DNA of 64,000 bases from Stenotrophomonas geniculata ATCC 19374 = JCM 13324 (GTDB lineage: Bacteria > Pseudomonadota > Gammaproteobacteria > Xanthomonadales > Xanthomonadaceae). A program made the position numbers and the translations under genes. The stretch spans positions 1 through 64,000 of the forward strand of contig NZ_LLXT01000114.1 in the NCBI RefSeq assembly GCF_001431625.1, given 5' to 3'. This document shows, piece by piece, positions 60,778 to 64,000 of the stretch. The notes under the pieces were generated by a model. The model made no database searches, was not told the DNA's origin, and saw only the letters and a list, made by a program, of their open reading frames with translations. How positions within the stretch are numbered: the first letter of the stretch is position 1; every line of letters starts with the position of its first letter.

Positions 60778-61688
60778 TCGCACGTGCGTTCGCGCCTGCG
60801 TCGGTGGCCAACGTGGCGGTGGGCTTCGACATTCTTGGTCATGCCATTGCCGGTGTTGGCGATACCGTGAGCGTGCGCCGCATCGATGAACCGGTGGTGC
60901 GCATCGATGCGATACGTGGCAGTGCGGTTGAGCTGCCACTGGATGCGGCTGGAAACACCGCAGGTGCTGCGCTGATGTCGCTTCGCGCAGGGCTGGCCCT
61001 GGACTTCGGATTCGCGGTGGAGATTGACAAGGGCATTCCGTTCGGCTCCGGCATGGGCGGTTCGGCAGCGTCGTGCGTCGCTGCGCTGGTCGCCGCCAAT
61101 GCACTGCTGGATGCGCCGCTGACGCGCGAGGCGCTGTATCCGTTTGCGCTGGATGGCGAGGCGGTGGCCAGTGGTGGCCGTCACGGTGACAACGTGGGGC
61201 CATTGCTGCTGGGCGGGCTTGCACTGTGCACGGCCGACCGCCTGCTGCCGATTCCGGTACCGGCTACCTGGCACAGCCTGCTGGTGCATCCGCACGCGGT
61301 ACTGGAAACACGCCGCGCACGCCAGGCGCTGCACGGCAGCTATGCGCTGGGCGAATTCGTGGCACAGAGTGCGAACCTTGCGCTGGTACTCAGTGGCTGC
61401 CATCGCAGCGACGCCGCGCTGGTCCGCGCAGGCCTGCGTGATGTGCTGGTGGAGCCTCGCCGCGCCGGCCTGATTGCGGGCTTCGAGGCCGCACGCGATG
61501 CGGCGCTGTCTGCGCATGCGATGGGCGCGGGCATTTCGGGCGCTGGCCCCAGCGTGTTCGCCTGGTTCGAGGACGCCGACCACGCCCGCGCCGCTGCCGC
61601 ACCGGTGCAGGCGGCATTCGCCGCCGCCGGTTTCGACAGCGATGCCTGGGTGTCGCCGCTGGATGCACCGGGAGCCCGCTTGTGCTGA
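60774..61688 (+). CDS. thrB: Homoserine kinase (GHMP type)
   Basis: A 304-residue GHMP kinase that phosphorylates homoserine. GTG 60774 overlaps the thrA stop. The ATP loop is [18 protein letters not shown] (about residues 88-105), and the C-terminal [15 protein letters not shown] is motif 3. The opening [22 protein letters not shown] is typical of ThrB. Confidence 0.97.
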   Translation: MIARAFAPASVANVAVGFDILGHAIAGVGDTVSVRRIDEPVVRIDAIRGSAVELPLDAAGNTAGAALMSLRAGLALDFGFAVEIDKGIPFGSGMGGSAASCVAALVAANALLDAPLTREALYPFALDGEAVASGGRHGDNVGPLLLGGLALCTADRLLPIPVPATWHSLLVHPHAVLETRRARQALHGSYALGEFVAQSANLALVLSGCHRSDAALVRAGLRDVLVEPRRAGLIAGFEAARDAALSAHAMGAGISGAGPSVFAWFEDADHARAAAAPVQAAFAAAGFDSDAWVSPLDAPGARLC

Positions 61689-61717
61689 ATCCTTCCCCTT
61701 TACTGGATACCCAACCC

Positions 61718-63007
61718 ATGCAATTTGTCTCGACACGCGGCCAGTCCCCGGCTGTTGGCCTCAGCGCGGCGATCGCTGCAGGATTGGCGCCCGATGGTGG
61801 GCTGTATGTTCCGCAGGTGCTGCCGGCGCCACGTGAGCTGCAGACCGGCGCAACGCTGGCCGATACCGCCGCCGATCTGCTGGCACCGTTCTTTGCAGGC
61901 GATGCTCTGGAGGCAGCGCTGCCATCGATCTGCCGCGAGGCGTTCGACTTTCCGGCACCGCTGCGTCCACTGGGCGGCGGTGACCATGTGCTGGAGCTGT
62001 TCCATGGGCCGACGGCGGCGTTCAAGGATATCGGTGCGCGCTTCCTGGCCGGTACGCTGTCGCGGCTGCAGGCTGGCCAGGATCGCGACCTGACGATCGT
62101 CGTCGCCACCTCCGGCGATACCGGTGCCGCGGTGGCGGCGGCGTTCCATCGCCAGCCCGGCGTGCGCGTGGTGGTGCTGTATCCGGATGGCCGCGTGTCA
62201 CCACGGCAGGCGCATCAGCTCGGCTGCTTCGGCGACAACATCCAGGCGCTGCGCGTGGCCGGTGCCTTCGACGACTGCCAGGCGATGGTCAAGCAGGCGC
62301 TGGCTGACCGCGAACTGCAGGCACAGGTGCCGCTGAGCTCGGCCAACAGCATCAGCCTGGGCCGCCTGCTGCCGCAAATGAGCTACTACGCGCATGCGGC
62401 ACTGACCCATCATGCTGAAACCCGTCGCCGGCTCAACCTGGTGGTGCCGACCGGCAACCTTGGCAACGCAATGGCTGCGGTGCTGGCGCGTGCGCTGGGC
62501 GTGCCGATCGGACAGATCGTGCTGGCCACCAATGCCAATGTGGTACTGCCAGCGTACTTCAGCGGCGGCGACTACCAGCCGCAGGCCAGTGTGGCCACCG
62601 TGGCCAATGCAATGGACGTAGGGGCGCCAAGCAACTTCGAACGCCTGCGCTGGCTTTACCACGGAGATGATGCCGAGCTGCGCGCTGCGTTCCGTGCGTT
62701 CGCGGTGGACGACGTGACCATCCGCGCCACGATTGCCGCAGCGTATGCCAGCAGTGGCGAACTGTTCTGCCCGCACACGGCGACGGCGGTGAAGGTGCTG
62801 CAGGATCTGCGCGCGCGTGGTGCCAAGGGTGACTGGGCGGTGGTGGCTACCGCCCATCCGGCCAAGTTCGAGGCTGTGGTCGAACCGTTGATCGGCGAAC
62901 CCGTGGCCGTGCCGCCTGCATTGGATGCGTTGTTGCAGCGGCCGGCGCACGCCGAACCGTTGGCCGCCGATTACGCGGCGTTGCGTGAGGTGTTGGCTCC
63001 CATGTAG
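61718..63007 (+). CDS. thrC: Threonine synthase
   Basis: A 429-residue PLP enzyme converting phosphohomoserine to threonine. PTAAFKDIG carries the PLP Lys103; VVATSGDTGAAVAAAF and VPTGNLGNAMAAVLA bind phosphate and cofactor. I start at ATG 61718 (MQFVSTRGQ), which aligns with other ThrC, rather than GTG 61682 within thrB; GGA lies about 10 bases upstream. The TAG stop is the TAG of a SMAG repeat. Confidence 0.97.
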   Translation: MQFVSTRGQSPAVGLSAAIAAGLAPDGGLYVPQVLPAPRELQTGATLADTAADLLAPFFAGDALEAALPSICREAFDFPAPLRPLGGGDHVLELFHGPTAAFKDIGARFLAGTLSRLQAGQDRDLTIVVATSGDTGAAVAAAFHRQPGVRVVVLYPDGRVSPRQAHQLGCFGDNIQALRVAGAFDDCQAMVKQALADRELQAQVPLSSANSISLGRLLPQMSYYAHAALTHHAETRRRLNLVVPTGNLGNAMAAVLARALGVPIGQIVLATNANVVLPAYFSGGDYQPQASVATVANAMDVGAPSNFERLRWLYHGDDAELRAAFRAFAVDDVTIRATIAAAYASSGELFCPHTATAVKVLQDLRARGAKGDWAVVATAHPAKFEAVVEPLIGEPVAVPPALDALLQRPAHAEPLAADYAALREVLAPM

Positions 63008-63116
63008 AGCCGAGCCATGCTCGGCTGTTGTTCGCGCACGGCGCGATGAGTCGAGCATGGCTCGACTCTACAATGCCCTTCGCGCAACACGGGTAGTGCC
63101 GGCCGCTGGCCGGCAA
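63004..63116. repeat. Three SMAG palindromes after thrC
   Basis: Element 1 (63004-63027) starts GTAG with arms AGCCGAGC/GCTCGGCT. Element 2 (63048-63071) has arms AGTCGAGC/GCTCGACT and ends CTAC. Element 3 (63093-63116) starts GTAG with arms TGCCGGCC/GGCCGGCA. The first two form an inverted dimer and the third is a different subtype. They lie between convergent thrC and the FNR-like gene and may end both transcripts. Confidence 0.88.
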
Positions 63117-63136
63117 CCCCATGAACTGCGAAACCC

Positions 63137-63889
63137 TCAGATCAACCCTTCACCCGCCAGCGTGCGCAGCCCGTCCTCGTCGAGGATCTCCACCACGTTC
63201 AGGTGGGGCAGGGCGATCAGCCCCTGCTGGCGCAGCTTGGTGAAGGTGCGGCTGACCGTTTCCATGGTCAGGCCCAGGTGGTCGGCGATATCGCCGCGGC
63301 CCATTGGCAGCGACACGCGCAGGCCGTCGCCACCCAGCTTGGCCTCGCGTGCAGCCAGGCGCAGCAGGAAATCGGCCAGTTTTTCGGCAGGCTGCAGGCG
63401 GGCGAGTGCCAGCGCAGCATCCTGTGCGGCATCCAGTTCCTGGCAGGCGCGCTGCAGCAGCTTGCGCTCCAGGTGCGGGAAGCGGCTGCGCAACGCCTTC
63501 ATCTGTGGCAGCGCAACGCGGCATACCCGGCTGTCGGCGATGGCCTCGATGTCGTAGCGGTGGTGATCGCTGCCGCTCAGGCCCAGGTAGTCGCCGGGCA
63601 GCACGAAGCCGTTGATCTGGCGGCGGCCGTCGGCCAGGGTGCGCACCAGGCGCAGTGCGCCGCCGGTCAATGTATAGACATGGTCGCGCTCTTCACCGGT
63701 GCGGGCCAGCGTGCTGCCCATGCTGACCTGCTGCGATACGGTGACCTGTTCCAGCGCCTGCACTTCATCGGGCGACAGCGCCGAGCACACCGCAAGGTGG
63801 CGAACCGAGCAGTGCAGGCAGTCCAGCGTGGCGCAGGACGGCGAGGCGGGATCGTTGGTGGCGGGCGGAGCGCCGGAAGGCCGGGACAT
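63137..63889 (-). CDS. FNR-like Crp-family regulator with Fe-S cysteine cluster
   Basis: A 250-residue Crp/Fnr regulator. N-terminal cysteines Cys19, Cys24, Cys27 and Cys35 and Cys123 (SRVCRVALP) give the set needed for an oxygen-sensitive [4Fe-4S] cluster. A cyclic-nucleotide-like beta roll spans about 40-150, and the helix-turn-helix MGRGDIADHLGLTMETVSRTFTKLRQQG is the FNR recognition helix (E..SR). It probably switches gene expression with oxygen. There is no clear ribosome binding site before ATG 63889; the next 111 bases to the window edge show no gene. Confidence 0.9.
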   Translation of the reverse strand: MSRPSGAPPATNDPASPSCATLDCLHCSVRHLAVCSALSPDEVQALEQVTVSQQVSMGSTLARTGEERDHVYTLTGGALRLVRTLADGRRQINGFVLPGDYLGLSGSDHHRYDIEAIADSRVCRVALPQMKALRSRFPHLERKLLQRACQELDAAQDAALALARLQPAEKLADFLLRLAAREAKLGGDGLRVSLPMGRGDIADHLGLTMETVSRTFTKLRQQGLIALPHLNVVEILDEDGLRTLAGEGLI

Positions 63890-64000
63890 GTTGCGGGGGC
63901 GTATCGCGGGCGAGGGAGGGCCTTATGATACTTCAAGCGGCCGTTCGACCCTGCCCGAGGCGGGGGCGCTAGAATGTCGCCCCCCTCCCACGTCCCGTTC

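Noticed and set aside
57952-61224. A very long open frame (over 1000 codons) on the minus strand opposite the threonine genes
   Set aside because: It mirrors thrA-thrB codon periodicity in a GC-rich genome, has no recognisable domain, and the plus strand carries well-known enzymes.
63921-63940. Possible FNR box upstream of the FNR-like gene (TTGAAGTATCATAA on the minus strand)
   Set aside because: The first half fits TTGAT in four of five bases, but the second half matches ATCAA in only two of five.

Overview
The window is a 64-kb stretch of a GC-rich gammaproteobacterial chromosome, almost certainly Stenotrophomonas of the S. maltophilia complex. Three things support this. The intergenic spaces carry many short GTAG-headed palindromes of the SMAG (REP-like) type. 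A chromosomal aminoglycoside kinase matches the APH(3')-IIc type known from that species. Enzyme families and gene order are Xanthomonadaceae-like throughout. I see no insertion sequence, prophage, CRISPR array or rRNA; the only tRNA is tRNA-Arg(CCT).

Layout. (1) 1-10287 (+): a TonB-dependent receptor (5' end cut), FMN reductase, thioredoxin-like DUF3088 protein, two luciferase-like monooxygenases, an M20 deacylase, a GNAT acetyltransferase, a fused ABC permease-ATPase and a binding protein. This is the gene set of bacterial S-alkylcysteine/organosulfur salvage. (2) 10347-25154: a discoidin-glycosidase, metallo-beta-lactamase-fold protein with TetR, an EAL protein, LysR with an MFS pump, SDR, aph(3')-IIc, DoxX, TetR with an acyltransferase-like membrane protein, and an APH(9)-like kinase. 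(3) 25151-31814 (-): DMT transporter, murB, pyrD, methyltransferase, DUF4190, SDR and an ALDH7-type dehydrogenase. (4) 32227-40180: an exopolysaccharide initiation and export block with a GumD/WcaJ-like transferase, low-molecular-weight tyrosine phosphatase, and GfcD/GfcC/GfcB/Wza/GfcA-like proteins, followed by a PAP2 protein and the tRNA. (5) 40411-45034: DapA-like protein, two GNATs, AraC, a tandem universal stress protein and TetR. (6) 45066-52868: a PAS kinase with its receiver, divergent from a chemosensory-like operon (three-receiver hybrid kinase, CheR, CheB, receiver-kinase), then a BLUF blue-light sensor. (7) 52872-57916: a BigR-type repressor with a YeeE/YedE pair, an Ntn amide hydrolase, a Cys-rich exported protein, AraC and a DMT exporter. 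(8) 58054-63007: the threonine operon with leader peptide, thrA-thrB-thrC, followed by an FNR-like regulator.

Many neighbouring genes overlap by ATGA, GTGA or TGATG, so translational coupling is common (ABC operon, CheR-CheB operon, pyrD-murB-DMT, thrA-thrB, YeeE pair). Several starts below differ from the longest open frame; I chose them by ribosome binding site, family alignment or overlap with the preceding gene. Functions rest on family recognition by eye; no database search was run.
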